Positions 1 to 8,185 are shown, counted from the stretch's first letter. The stretch: 64,000 bases of DNA from Selenomonas sp. (GCA_022482925.1 JAKVOG010000005.1:124001-188000), one strand, 5' to 3'. Numbers and translations: made by a program. Notes: a model not told the origin generated them from the letters alone.

Positions 1-429
1 AAAAGAAAAGGCCAGCCCACCAAAGAACAGGATGACTGACGTCGGCACGACCAGTCCCAGCACCATGCGTTCCCGCTGGGTCAGTGCCGGCAGGAAGAAA
101 CGCCAGACCTGCCAGAACACGACCGGCAGGGCAATCAGGAACCCGGCGACACACGCCACCTTCAGATAGGTAAAAAACGCTTCTGACGGCTGCATGTAAT
201 AAAGCTTGCCAGCCGGCAGCGTAATATAATGCATGATTGCATCGATGTAATAATAGCCTACGCAGCTCCCGAGAGCTACAGCGACAAGGCATTTGATAAG
301 CCGGCTGCGGAGTTCGGTCAGATGGGCAATCAATGACATGCTGCCTTCATCTGCTTCTTCCATCACCGGCTCGGGAGCGCCTATTTCCTTGGGCGCTTCA
401 ATTTCTTCATATTGCTTCTCTTCTGCCAT
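1..429 (-). CDS. tatC: Sec-independent translocase TatC (partial, 3' end beyond window)
   Basis: Multi-spanning core of the twin-arginine translocase, which receives folded precursors with RR signal peptides in the inner membrane. The first 143 codons are present on the minus strand and the rest runs off the left edge. After an acidic cytoplasmic tail of about 30 residues comes the family motif HLTELRSRL, a first membrane helix, the periplasmic PSEAFFTYLK segment and a second helix, in the usual TatC order. The ATG at 427-429 follows a GGTGGAG site and lies 14 bases after the tatA stop, so tatA and tatC are co-transcribed. Confidence 0.95.
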   Translation of the reverse strand, partial: MAEEKQYEEIEAPKEIGAPEPVMEEADEGSMSLIAHLTELRSRLIKCLVAVALGSCVGYYYIDAIMHYITLPAGKLYYMQPSEAFFTYLKVACVAGFLIALPVVFWQVWRFFLPALTQRERMVLGLVVPTSVILFFGGLAFSF

Positions 430-443
430 CGACTCCACCCGGC

Positions 444-665
444 TTACTGCTTCGTCGTCGTATCCGTCTTCGGCGGCAGCTCTTTCGGCTGCTCCGTGAC
501 GTTCGTCATCTGCTGCTGCTGAGCCGGCGTCTCATCTTCGGCTGCGTTGCTCTTGAACTCCTTGATGCTCTTTCCAAGGGCCTTGCCGATTTCCGGCAGC
601 TTGCTCGGACCAAAAACCACCAGGGCAATCAAGAGAACAATTCCCAGACTCTGCACACTAACCAT
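444..665 (-). CDS. tatA: Twin-arginine translocase subunit TatA
   Basis: Small pore-forming Tat subunit: one N-terminal membrane helix, the hinge FGPSKLPEIGK, an amphipathic helix and a charged, Gln-rich cytoplasmic tail. I chose the ATG at 663-665 because GGAGGA lies just upstream. A longer reading from a TTG at 680 would place that ribosome site inside the gene. A strong sigma-A promoter lies about 45 bases upstream and tatC follows directly. The family covers TatA, TatB and TatE; the short length and position before tatC favour TatA. Confidence 0.9.
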   Translation of the reverse strand: MVSVQSLGIVLLIALVVFGPSKLPEIGKALGKSIKEFKSNAAEDETPAQQQQMTNVTEQPKELPPKTDTTTKQ

Positions 666-711
666 TTCAATTTCCTCCAAACATTATTATCACTCATAGT
701 TATTTGATTCT

Positions 712-740
712 ATTATACCGAAAACCAACTGAAATCTCAA
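712..740 (-). promoter_or_regulatory. Sigma-A promoter of tatA-tatC
   Basis: Reading the minus strand, TTGAGA (735-740) and TATAAT (712-717) are separated by 17 bases, close to the sigma-A consensus. The tatA ATG is about 47 bases downstream of the -10. Confidence 0.85.
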
Positions 741-781
741 TGAATCTTACCGCATCGCCCATACGAAATCCTTATATCCCT

Positions 782-820
782 ATAAGAAAACCACCTCCTG
801 TCATATGCAAAAGGTGGTTT
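782..820 (-). terminator. Terminator after the tatB-like gene
   Basis: A 9-bp stem (788-796 with 812-820) is followed on the minus strand by TTTTCTTATA. It lies just past the stop at 826, so the tatB-like gene and tatAC are separate transcripts. Confidence 0.65.
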
Positions 821-825
821 GTATC

Positions 826-1248
826 TCATGATTCTTTTTTCACATCGGCCTGCTGGGCAGCGACCTGCTGGCGAACGGACTCCTGCGTAGGAGCCGTATA
901 GGCCGGGGCCGCCGGAGCCGGCTGTACTTCAGGCTGCGGAGCCGCTGCCTGGGCAGCTACGCTGCCTGCCGGGGCCGCCTGTGCAGCCGTTGGCTGAGCA
1001 GCAGTCGGCTGCGCAGTTGCGGTCGGCTGTGGCTGAGCAGCAGGCTGTTGAGCCGCTGCCTGCTGTTGCGAACGGACCGGGGTATCAATCGGTTCATTGA
1101 TGGCCTGCGACAGGGCATTCGTCGCCTTCTTGAACTCCCGCATCCCCTTACCCAGTGAGCGCGCCATCTCCGGCAGCTTGCCCGGGCCAAACACGATCAG
1201 GCCAATGACCAGGATCAGGATAAATTCTGGTACTCCGATTCCAAACAT
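826..1248 (-). CDS. tatB: TatA/TatB-family translocase subunit with long Ala/Gln/Pro tail
   Basis: Second single-helix Tat subunit of 140 residues. The first 40 residues hold the membrane helix, FGPGKLPEMAR and the amphipathic helix. From about residue 60 the protein is a low-complexity Ala/Gln/Pro/Thr tail. The length and the PEF motif after the start resemble TatB, which binds signal peptides with TatC, but in Firmicutes the TatA/TatB distinction is weak. The ATG at 1246-1248 has GGAGGAG upstream; the longer TTG-started reading contains that site. It has its own terminator and lies between the polyprenyl synthase and tatA. Confidence 0.8.
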   Translation of the reverse strand: MFGIGVPEFILILVIGLIVFGPGKLPEMARSLGKGMREFKKATNALSQAINEPIDTPVRSQQQAAAQQPAAQPQPTATAQPTAAQPTAAQAAPAGSVAAQAAAPQPEVQPAPAAPAYTAPTQESVRQQVAAQQADVKKES

Positions 1249-1349
1249 TTTAATCTCCTCCAACCATTCTCACATATAATACACTGCAAGAAAAAACCGT
1301 TATCACAATTTATAACTATCATAAAAATTTAATATGATAAATCCAGTAA

Positions 1350-2330
1350 TCAAAAATCGCGATCCCCGATAAAGTCCGTAACCATCAGGAAGGCTTCGCG
1401 GATGTCCGCCGGCAGGCTCGCCGGCAATACGGCCCGGGCCCGCTCCAGATAATCATCGGCCTGCTGCTTGGCCAGTTCGATCCCATCGGTCGCCTTGACA
1501 ATGGCCAGTGCCCGATCAACCATCTCATCCGTCATCTCCGGATCGGTTACGATACGTTCCAGCTCAGCCGCATTAGGGCTCACATTCAACGCATGGATGA
1601 CAGGCAGCGTCACGATGCCCTGTCGGATGTCATTGCCTGCCGGCTTGCCGATCTGTTCCGACGTCTGCAGGATATCCAGCAGATCATCGGTAATCTGAAA
1701 TGCCATGCCGATACAATGTCCATATTCCGCCAGCTTGCGGGTATCCACTTCCGGCATACCGCCCACCAGTCCGCCCAGTTCACAGCAGATTTCCAGGAAA
1801 TCTGCTGTTTTTTTCTGGATGCGCCCATAATAGTTGTCCAGATCCTTGACCGCCTGATAGACCGTGTGATTCTGAATGATCTCACCGACGCTCAGATTGC
1901 AGACCAGTTCAGCCAACCGCCTGGAGACATGCTCTCCATAAGTGCTGTCCGCAATCAGACCAAATGCCCTGGCAAAGATATAGTCCCCGCTCAGTATCGC
2001 AACCTGATTGTTCCACTTCGCATTGGCCGTAGCCTGTCCGCGCCGAGTATCTGCTTCATCAAGCACATCATCATGAACCAGTGAAGCCGTATGGATCAGT
2101 TCCAGCGCTTCCGCCAGCGGCAGCACCCGTTTCAGATCGAAGTCCGGCCCACCATGAGCAGCCAGCAGGCACAATGCCGGACGAATGCGTTTGCCGCCCG
2201 CACTGACCAGATGCGTACCTACTTCCGTCACCAGTTCTACGGATGAAGCAACTGCCCCGGTCAGCCCTTCGTCCAACTCCGCAAGATCGCTTTTTATCAC
2301 ATCAAACATGGGGTTTGACACATTTATCAC
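1350..2330 (-). CDS. Trans-polyprenyl diphosphate synthase
   Basis: Condenses isopentenyl diphosphate onto an allylic primer to make the long isoprenoid chain of menaquinone or a related lipid. The 326-residue product has both Asp-rich motifs: DDVLDEADTRRG near residue 90 and DDLLD near residue 215, plus GGKRIRP near the N-terminus. Chain length (hepta- or octaprenyl) cannot be read from sequence alone. Start is uncertain: GTG at 2330, GTG at 2321 or ATG at 2309; TAGGTG best suits the 2321 codon. The 214 bases upstream hold A+T-rich DNA with no gene. Confidence 0.88.
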   Translation of the reverse strand: MINVSNPMFDVIKSDLAELDEGLTGAVASSVELVTEVGTHLVSAGGKRIRPALCLLAAHGGPDFDLKRVLPLAEALELIHTASLVHDDVLDEADTRRGQATANAKWNNQVAILSGDYIFARAFGLIADSTYGEHVSRRLAELVCNLSVGEIIQNHTVYQAVKDLDNYYGRIQKKTADFLEICCELGGLVGGMPEVDTRKLAEYGHCIGMAFQITDDLLDILQTSEQIGKPAGNDIRQGIVTLPVIHALNVSPNAAELERIVTDPEMTDEMVDRALAIVKATDGIELAKQQADDYLERARAVLPASLPADIREAFLMVTDFIGDRDF

Positions 2331-2512
2331 CTACAAAATCCTACTCTTATCTTCCGCATAGCATATTCTATAATATTACTACATTTCACCTTATTTGTCA
2401 TTGATAAACTTTTTATTGCGTTTCACCTGTCTGCCATAAAACAAATTCATCATACATTTCGCCAGAAAAGCGCAAAAACCAGTCTTTATGAATGATTCCC
2501 CCTAAAGACAAA

Positions 2513-2539
2513 GACGCGTGGGCATAATACCCACGCGTC
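2513..2539 (-). terminator. Terminator of the nfeD-floA operon
   Basis: A near-perfect hairpin (GACGCGTGGG at 2513-2522 pairing to 2539) is followed on the minus strand by TTTGTCTTT. It begins 5 bases after the stop codon of the small membrane protein gene. Confidence 0.85.
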
Positions 2540-2544
2540 ATCAT

Positions 2545-2949
2545 TCATCGCCTTTGAAAGTTACGGTAAGCCCTGGGGCGGCCCAGGATCTCGGCCATCA
2601 CCACGGCCTGTTGTGCCGCGCCCAGAGTCAGCGGCGGCAGGATGGGCCGGGGCTGCGGCGCTGGCTGTGCCAACGGTACTGCCGGAGCCGGGCTGACCAC
2701 CTGAGTGTGCAGCCACTGGCCGGGGCTTGGGCACCACTGGTACAGGCGCTGTTTTGGCAGCAACTGAAGGCGCGGCCCTGGAGCCGGCGCATCACGGTGC
2801 TGTCCGGGCCACGGCTGTGGAACCGGCGGTGGCAGCTGGATATCAATATCACGCCGCCGTGGACGGGGCGGAACCTTTTTCTTTCCGCCCAATTTGTCCG
2901 ACAAAATAGCCAATATAGCAAACAGGATAATTACCAGGATGGAATCCAT
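2545..2949 (-). CDS. Small Pro-rich single-helix membrane protein, function unknown
   Basis: A 134-residue product that I do not recognise. Residues 1-20 form one membrane helix, followed by a short basic stretch (KKK, RPRRR), a long Pro/Gln-rich linker and a more conserved-looking end with QAVVMAEILGRPRAYR. GGAGG lies upstream of the ATG, and the gene starts 12 bases after the floA stop, so it is translated from the nfeD-floA message. It occupies the position of yqfB in Bacillus, with no clear similarity. A membrane-anchored partner of the flotillin scaffold is possible but only inferred from position. Confidence 0.6.
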   Translation of the reverse strand: MDSILVIILFAILAILSDKLGGKKKVPPRPRRRDIDIQLPPPVPQPWPGQHRDAPAPGPRLQLLPKQRLYQWCPSPGQWLHTQVVSPAPAVPLAQPAPQPRPILPPLTLGAAQQAVVMAEILGRPRAYRNFQRR

Positions 2950-2961
2950 ACGAATCCCTCC

Positions 2962-3963
2962 TTACTTCACCGGAGCAGCCGGTGCCTGCAGCTTGCTCTT
3001 GCCATCGGCATGGCTGATGGCATTGCGCATATCCGTATCAGCCTGCACATTGTTCAGATTGTAATAATCCATAACCCCAAGCTTGCCATCGCGCAATGCC
3101 TGTGCCATCGCATGCGGTACTTCGGCCTGAGCCTCGACGACCTTGGCCTCCATCTCCTGCGTATAGGCTTTCATTTCCTGTTCCTTGGCAACAGCCATTG
3201 CACGGCGCTCCTCAGCCTTGGCCTGCGCAATGCGCTTATCCGCCTCAGCCTGATCCGTCTGCAGTTCAGCACCGATATTACGTCCGACATCCACATCAGC
3301 GATATCGATGGAAAGTATCTCGAATGCCGTCCCGGCATCCAGTCCCTTGCCCAAAACGGTCTTGGATATATCATCCGGATTGGCCAGCACATCGTTATGA
3401 TTGGCAGACGAACCGACCGTCGTAACGATACCCTCACCGACACGGGCAATGATTGTCGGCTCGCCCGCACCACCTACGAGACGGTCGATATTGGCCCGCA
3501 CCGTGACCCGTGCCTTGATCTTAAGCTCGATACCATTCTTGGCCACAGCCGATACCGTTGGCGTCTCGATGACTTTCGGGTTGACACTCATCTGTACGGC
3601 TTCCAGTACATCGCGTCCAGCCAGGTCAATGGCCGCGGAACGCTCAAACGGCAGAGGAATCTGTGCCCGATGGGCAGCAATCAGCGCATCGACAACCTTA
3701 TCGACATTGCCTCCAGCCAGATAATGTGCCTCCAACTGATTGACCTGCACATCGAGACCAGCCTTATTGGCCTTGATCAGCGGCAGGATAATCTTTGCCG
3801 GCGGTACCCGGCGCATACGCATCCCGACCAGCGTAACGATGCTGACCTGCACATTGGCAGCTAATGCTGAGATCCATAAGCCCAGCGGCACGAAATGCAG
3901 AAAAACCATGACGACGGCAATCAGCATGACCAAAAAGAAACCAGAACTAATCAATCCACCCAT
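2962..3963 (-). CDS. floA: Flotillin-like protein FloA
   Basis: Bacterial flotillin that scaffolds functional membrane microdomains. The 333 residues start with a hydrophobic hairpin (about 1-45), followed by the SPFH/PHB domain and an Ala/Glu/Lys-rich coiled coil (about 230-300: [16 protein letters not shown] and onward). AGGAGG sits 7 bases before the ATG. It is transcribed after nfeD as in Bacillus (yqeZ-yqfA). The length matches FloA (about 330) rather than the longer FloT. Confidence 0.92.
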   Translation of the reverse strand: MGGLISSGFFLVMLIAVVMVFLHFVPLGLWISALAANVQVSIVTLVGMRMRRVPPAKIILPLIKANKAGLDVQVNQLEAHYLAGGNVDKVVDALIAAHRAQIPLPFERSAAIDLAGRDVLEAVQMSVNPKVIETPTVSAVAKNGIELKIKARVTVRANIDRLVGGAGEPTIIARVGEGIVTTVGSSANHNDVLANPDDISKTVLGKGLDAGTAFEILSIDIADVDVGRNIGAELQTDQAEADKRIAQAKAEERRAMAVAKEQEMKAYTQEMEAKVVEAQAEVPHAMAQALRDGKLGVMDYYNLNNVQADTDMRNAISHADGKSKLQAPAAPVK

Positions 3964-4007
3964 GAAAAAACCTCCTTATGCATAAATCCATCCATCTGAC
4001 AATACCA

Positions 4008-4640
4008 TTACTTTTTCCTTACTACAACGCGGCTGCCATTTACGGCCACTACGATGACCTCCTCGCCTTTCGGCAGGAACGCCCCTTCCGATATGACATC
4101 GACCGGACGTCCATCAATCAGGGCAGAACCAGCAGGACGCAGTTCAGTCAGTACTGTACCGTGCCGCCCCATCAGCTCATTTCTCGGCTCGGCACTGACA
4201 TAGCCACGGCTTGAGCTGGACTGATCCTTGAGCACAACCTTGTTCCAAAGCCGGCTGGACGGCAGCTTCTTCACGATAACCGCAAAAACAGCAATTGCCA
4301 CCACAAACGAAATCAGCATGGCATAAAGCGCATTGATATCACCGCCCAGAGCCAGCACGACACTGTACAGCATAGCCGCTACTCCGACACCGGCCAGCAG
4401 CCCGACTGTCGGCATCAGCAGTTCAACGATGATGCAGAGTATCCCCACCAGGAATATCGCAATCTGATAGAGATCAACCAGTCCTTTCACATACTGGCTG
4501 CCCCAAAAGACGCCAGCTGCTACGAGCCCCAACAGCACACCACCGCCCATACCTCCGGTCTTTATTTCCACAAAGATTGCCAGAAACATGATTGCCAGCA
4601 GCAGCATCTGCAGCAGCGGCATTCCCACGATAAGCTCCAT
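4008..4640 (-). CDS. NfeD-family membrane protein
   Basis: Partner of flotillin-type proteins. The 210-residue protein has about four hydrophobic helices (residues 5-25, 30-50, 60-85, 90-125) and a C-terminal OB-fold-like domain with GRHGTVLTELRPAG and GEEVIVVAVNGSRVVV, the usual NfeD end. It lacks the N-terminal ClpP-like protease domain of long NfeD proteins. The start has AGGAGG upstream. It forms an operon with floA and the small protein after it. Its likely role is membrane-domain organisation. Confidence 0.85.
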   Translation of the reverse strand: MELIVGMPLLQMLLLAIMFLAIFVEIKTGGMGGGVLLGLVAAGVFWGSQYVKGLVDLYQIAIFLVGILCIIVELLMPTVGLLAGVGVAAMLYSVVLALGGDINALYAMLISFVVAIAVFAVIVKKLPSSRLWNKVVLKDQSSSSRGYVSAEPRNELMGRHGTVLTELRPAGSALIDGRPVDVISEGAFLPKGEEVIVVAVNGSRVVVRKK

Positions 4641-4691
4641 ACGCCCACCTCCTTCTCCTTACATATTCCTCACAGCAGTCAGAAATCCCTG

Positions 4692-4727
4692 CAAACAAAA
4701 AGATCGCATGGCGTACCATACGATCTT
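4692..4727 (-). terminator. Terminator after the chemoreceptor gene
   Basis: Twelve paired bases (4700-4711 with 4716-4727, including a G-U pair on the minus strand) with a 4-base loop, followed on the minus strand by TTTTTGTTTG. It lies about 40 bases after the receptor stop. Confidence 0.8.
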
Positions 4728-4768
4728 ATTTTAGCAGATCTATATGAAAATCTGCTTTGTATGTGGTA

Positions 4769-6488
4769 TCAGAGCTTGAATACCTTTATAGCCGTCTGCA
4801 ATTCCTGCGCCAGGTGTGCCAGCGAATCACTGGCCTGGGCAATATCCTGAGCCGATGCCGTCTGCTCCTCAGTTGCGGCCGATACCGACTGCATCTCATT
4901 GGAGATATTCTGGCTGTGCTGACTCAGCTGATCGACCGAAGACGTAATGCGTTCCGTATCGCCTGACACGCTGCGCATCGAATCCGAGATACCCTGGATC
5001 TCGCCGGCAATATTGCCGATCAACTGGACAATCTCACCGAAGTTCTCCTTCAGTCCGGCCACAGATGCCGTGCCTTCTACGACCTTATCCCGGCCAGTCT
5101 GCATGGAACCAACGGCTGCATTTGTATCCTGCTGTATCCTGCCGATCAGTTCGGCAATGCGCTGTGCAGCATCCTGAGACTGCTCCGCGAGCTTGCGGAC
5201 TTCATCCGCCACGACAGCAAAGCCGCGGCCATATTCGCCAGCGCGGGCAGCCTCGATGGCTGCATTGAGCGCCAGAAGATTCGTCTGTTCCGCAATCTCT
5301 GAAATCGTATCAACGATCTGACCGATCTCATGCGAGCGCTCGCCAAGCTTGTCAACAATAGCTGCGGAAGACTGAACCGTCTGCTCAACATCCTGCATCT
5401 GCTGCACCGCGTCTTCTACCGACTGCACACCATGCTGGGCCCGTCTGGATGCCTGCTGGGAATTCTCCGCCACATGAGCCGATGTCGCCTCGATCGTATG
5501 TACACTGGAAGCCACTTCCGCCACCGCCTGATTGCTGCGATCCACGGATTCCTGCTGCTGGGCAGCCGCACCGGCTGCATCAGTCACCGACTGTGCGACC
5601 TGATTCGAGGCTTCAGCCGACTGCTGGGAGCTGGCCGTCAGTTCCTCAGAGGCTGAGGCCAGATGTTCGGCCGTTTCGCTGAACTTGCCCATAAGCCCAC
5701 GGAGATTCGTGCGGACTTCCAGCAGTGCCGACCACATCTCCCCAGCTCATCGCCGCGTTCCAATGTGATTCCGTTATTCCGGAAGTCCCCATCTTTCAGC
5801 GCCCGGCAGACAATGATCATCTGCTTCAAAGCCGACGTGATCTCCCGGATAATGTAATTGGCCGCCAGGAAGAGCAGCAGGAAGGCCACGACCGAGATGA
5901 TAAGCATCATGCGGTTCGTTGCTGCCGACGTCTCACTGTTCGCCTGCTGTGAAGCTTTATCTCCTCATTGCAGTTATCCTGCAGATCCGTAAGGCTCTCC
6001 TTCAATGCATTGAGCTTCTTGATGCCATCGCCGCCATACAGGACGCTGGCCTCCTCCATACGGCCGGCAATCGTCAGCTCAATGACATCGCCGGATACCT
6101 TCTTATAGTCCTGCCACTTCTGCTCCGTATCCGCCAGCTTCGGCTGCACAGCCGGATCGCTGCCCATGAGGTCCTTATAGCTGTTCCATGCAGCCATAAA
6201 GTCCCCGCTGTATTTATCATTCAAATCATTCTTCATCTTCCCCCGGCGCTCCGGCTTCGGCGTAGCGACAGCCTCGAGCATAGCCGACTGGATCTTGCGC
6301 ATGTTCAGCTGATCCTCAGCCAGATACTGCTGCGCCGGCAAATAGGTACTGCCAAGTGTATTGACCGTTGTCTCCGCCTTCTGCAAGGAAGAGAAACCGG
6401 TAAACGATACTGCAGCCAATCCAATTGCCGCGACAAAAGCCAGACACAGGATCTTATAGGCCATACGAATATTACTCAACCAATTCAT
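4769..6488 (-). CDS. Methyl-accepting chemotaxis protein (two apparent frameshifts)
   Basis: Membrane chemoreceptor that would signal through CheA/CheW to the flagellar motor. In order: first membrane helix (about residues 10-30), a four-helix-bundle ligand domain to about 170, second helix ([14 protein letters not shown]), HAMP linker, and a cytoplasmic coiled coil with the conserved tip [17 protein letters not shown]. The reading frame breaks twice, near 5957 and near 5742. The second break is restored by one extra G in GAGCTGGGG, giving GDELGEMW. I treat this as one gene of about 570 residues with base-calling errors. Ligand unknown. A terminator follows at 4692-4727. Confidence 0.88.
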
Positions 6489-6766
6489 GATTATCCGACC
6501 TCCAGTAATTCACATACATCTTCCTAGAATGTAATTATACGCATAAATCGACTGAAATCCTACCAAATCCGATTAAATCTAAATAAAGTTATATTTTTTC
6601 TAAAGAAACCTTTGCATTCTCATGGTTCCGTACATGTCAGCCCCTATTTCAACAGAGCGATAAACTGGAATAGGTCACTCAGTTCATCGAAGAAGCACCA
6701 AGGCTAGGTACGATCAACCCCGCTCAGACAAAGTTCGGAGAACGAGTAAATATAACACAGCAAAGG
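6489..6766. other. Intergenic region upstream of ncRNA copy 1
   Basis: About 280 bases without a supported gene. The first 110 are A+T-rich and should hold the chemoreceptor promoter, though no clear -35/-10 pair stands out. From about 6615 base composition shifts and resembles the structured element that follows; a 5' extension of the RNA could lie here. TATAAC at 6751-6756 is a weak -10 candidate. Confidence 0.4.
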
Positions 6767-7330
6767 AGCGCGGGGTTCGTGGAAAGAAGACCGCCGCGGG
6801 GACAGAGGTCAGCCAACGTTCCACCTAGATGTTTTGCTAAAGAATTTTTTTGTCCTTAATGAAGCATTCCAAAAGCAGCTTAACGCACTTCGTTTGGACG
6901 GACGCTCTTTTGAAACGATCGATAGAAGACAAAAAAATTCTTCTTCACGCAAAACATCAAAGCTCCACTTATGGCTGACCTCTGTCCCCGCGGCTGGGCT
7001 CGATGCATCGATGTTTGCTTTCTCTAAATCAGCTACATTGCTGGTTCTCCCATTGATGCTGAAATTCAACAAACCTGCTCGAACCGAACCAAGACCTACC
7101 GTAAGAAGGATGATGATTCAAAAGCCGCCACTAATCGACGGCGGGCGAAGGGAAACTATTTTTTTCGTCCGGAACGAGTTGCCGTAGGCTGGCACGCCGT
7201 AGGTACTACCTAGGTCCGTCGATTCGTTGCGGCGCCGTGGTACCGGCGCGTCAGCTAAGTAAATACTATATTCTTAGGGCGGGACATTTAGTGCAGGACG
7301 AAAAAAATAGTTCCACCGAACCCCGTGCTG
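6767..7330 (+). ncRNA. Large structured non-coding RNA candidate, copy 1
   Basis: Long homologous blocks are shared with 40971-41380. Helices visible on the + strand: P0 6768-6779 with 7317-7328; P1 6793-6815 with 6972-6994 (23 perfect bp); P2 6828-6837 with 6949-6958; P3 6840-6854 with 6928-6942 (15 perfect bp); P4 7005-7013 with 7051-7059, enclosing 7027-7033 with 7040-7046; P5 7156-7170 with 7296-7310 (15 perfect bp); P6 7138-7146 with 7192-7200, which crosses P5; and a hairpin 7232-7237 with 7244-7249. G-U pairs at 7010/7054 and 6770/7326 favour the + strand. Neighbouring genes are on the other strand. I do not recognise the family. P0 suggests the ends given; promoter and terminator are not clear. 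Confidence 0.75.
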
Positions 7331-7430
7331 AGCCTGTGCCGACTCGTCACCTGTAACTTATCTTGCCAGCCTACCTCAACCTACCTCGTTTCCTCTCTGT
7401 AACTTACAGTTTATCGAGATGTTTGCACAC

Positions 7431-7455
7431 AAAAAAGCACCGACAAAATCGGTGC
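7431..7455 (-). terminator. Terminator of yqeY
   Basis: GCACCGA (7437-7443) pairs with TCGGTGC (7449-7455), followed on the minus strand by TTTTTTG. It lies 15 bases after the yqeY stop and separates it from ncRNA copy 1. Confidence 0.9.
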
Positions 7456-7469
7456 CTCTCAATGTGCGC

Positions 7470-7916
7470 TTAGCCCTGCAGCATGCTGCGGACTATATTA
7501 TTGACCATCTTTCCGTCTGCGCGGCCTTTGACCTTCGGCATGAGTTTCCCCATGACCTTGCCCATATCCTTCTGGGTCTTGGCGCCTGTCTCCTCGACAG
7601 CAGCCTTCACCAGCTCGCTCACCTCAGCCTCAGACAGCTGAGCCGGCATATATGGCATCAGGACTTCGATCTCCGCCTGCGTCTTCTCGACCAGATCCTG
7701 GCGATCGCCCTTCTTGAACTCCTCAATGGAATCCTTGCGCATCTTGACTTCCTTGCTGATTACCGCGATGACATCGCTGTCGCCCAGCTCTTTCTTGCCA
7801 TCGATCTCCTGCTGGCGGATTGCGCCACGGACCATGCGGATAACAGCCAGACGGTCCTTATCATGGGCCTTCATGGCTTCTTTCATATCAGCCATCAACT
7901 GATCTTTCAGTGCCAT
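7470..7916 (-). CDS. yqeY: GatB/YqeY-domain protein
   Basis: A 148-residue cytosolic protein of the YqeY family, related to the tail domain of the GatB amidotransferase subunit that contacts tRNA. The N-terminal helical part (DMKEAMKAHDKDRLAVIRMVRGAIR) and the C-terminal part (MGKVMGKLMPKVKGRADG) carry the family signature. Its cellular role is not settled. It follows rpsU, as in most Firmicutes, and ends at its own terminator. In Bacillus the next genes are nfeD and floA; here ncRNA copy 1 and a chemoreceptor come between. Confidence 0.92.
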   Translation of the reverse strand: MALKDQLMADMKEAMKAHDKDRLAVIRMVRGAIRQQEIDGKKELGDSDVIAVISKEVKMRKDSIEEFKKGDRQDLVEKTQAEIEVLMPYMPAQLSEAEVSELVKAAVEETGAKTQKDMGKVMGKLMPKVKGRADGKMVNNIVRSMLQG

Positions 7917-7943
7917 AATGGATTACTTCCTTTCAAATCGTAA

Positions 7944-7984
7944 AATAAAGAGGCACCCGGGAATCTTCCGACTCGCAGATGCCT
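7944..7984 (-). terminator. Weak hairpin between rpsU and yqeY
   Basis: AGGCACC (7951-7957) pairs with the segment ending at 7984, with G-U pairs, and CTTTATTTT follows on the minus strand. It could partially terminate after rpsU and lower yqeY expression. Confidence 0.4.
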
Positions 7985-8002
7985 CACACAATATCTTCGG
8001 GA

Positions 8003-8185
8003 TTAACCTCTGAACTTGCGTTTACGAGCTGCCTCAGACTTCTTCTTGCGGCGAACGCTCGGTTTCTCATAATGTTCACGTTTTCTCACTTCAGCCAGCG
8101 TGCCAGCCTTCTGGGACATACGCTTGAAGCGGCGGAGAGCACTATCGATCGTTTCGTTTTTACCAACTTTGATTTCGTTTGCCAT
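8003..8185 (-). CDS. rpsU: 30S ribosomal protein S21
   Basis: Small basic ribosomal protein of the 30S platform. The 60 residues ([17 protein letters not shown], then a Lys/Arg-rich end [13 protein letters not shown]) are typical of S21 in length and sequence. A strong GGAGG-rich site precedes the ATG. A sigma-A promoter at 8244-8273 drives it and probably yqeY. Confidence 0.97.
   Translation of the reverse strand: MANEIKVGKNETIDSALRRFKRMSQKAGTLAEVRKREHYEKPSVRRKKKSEAARKRKFRG

Noticed and set aside
2518-3864. Long + strand open frame of 448 codons opposite floA
   Set aside because: It is antisense to floA and the neighbouring small gene, has no ribosome site or recognisable domain, and has the residue composition of a shadow frame of G+C-rich coding DNA.
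6834-7187. A 117-codon open frame in RNA copy 1 with a similar 66-codon frame in copy 2 (41054-41254)
   Set aside because: Both frames end in ETIFFVRN-like peptides only because the underlying RNA blocks are conserved. They start inside helices, have no ribosome-binding sites, and copy 1 is interrupted by a stop where copy 2 reads on. RNA structure explains the conservation better.
6767-7330. Insertion sequence or MITE explanation for the repeated intergenic element
   Set aside because: There are no terminal inverted repeats, no target-site duplications that I can see and no transposase remnant. The ends differ between the copies while internal paired segments are conserved.
6767-7330. RNase P RNA, tmRNA, 6S RNA or a group II intron
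   Set aside because: The diagnostic conserved regions of each (RNase P GAGGAAAGTC region, tmRNA tag and tRNA-like ends, 6S central bubble, intron domain V) were not found.
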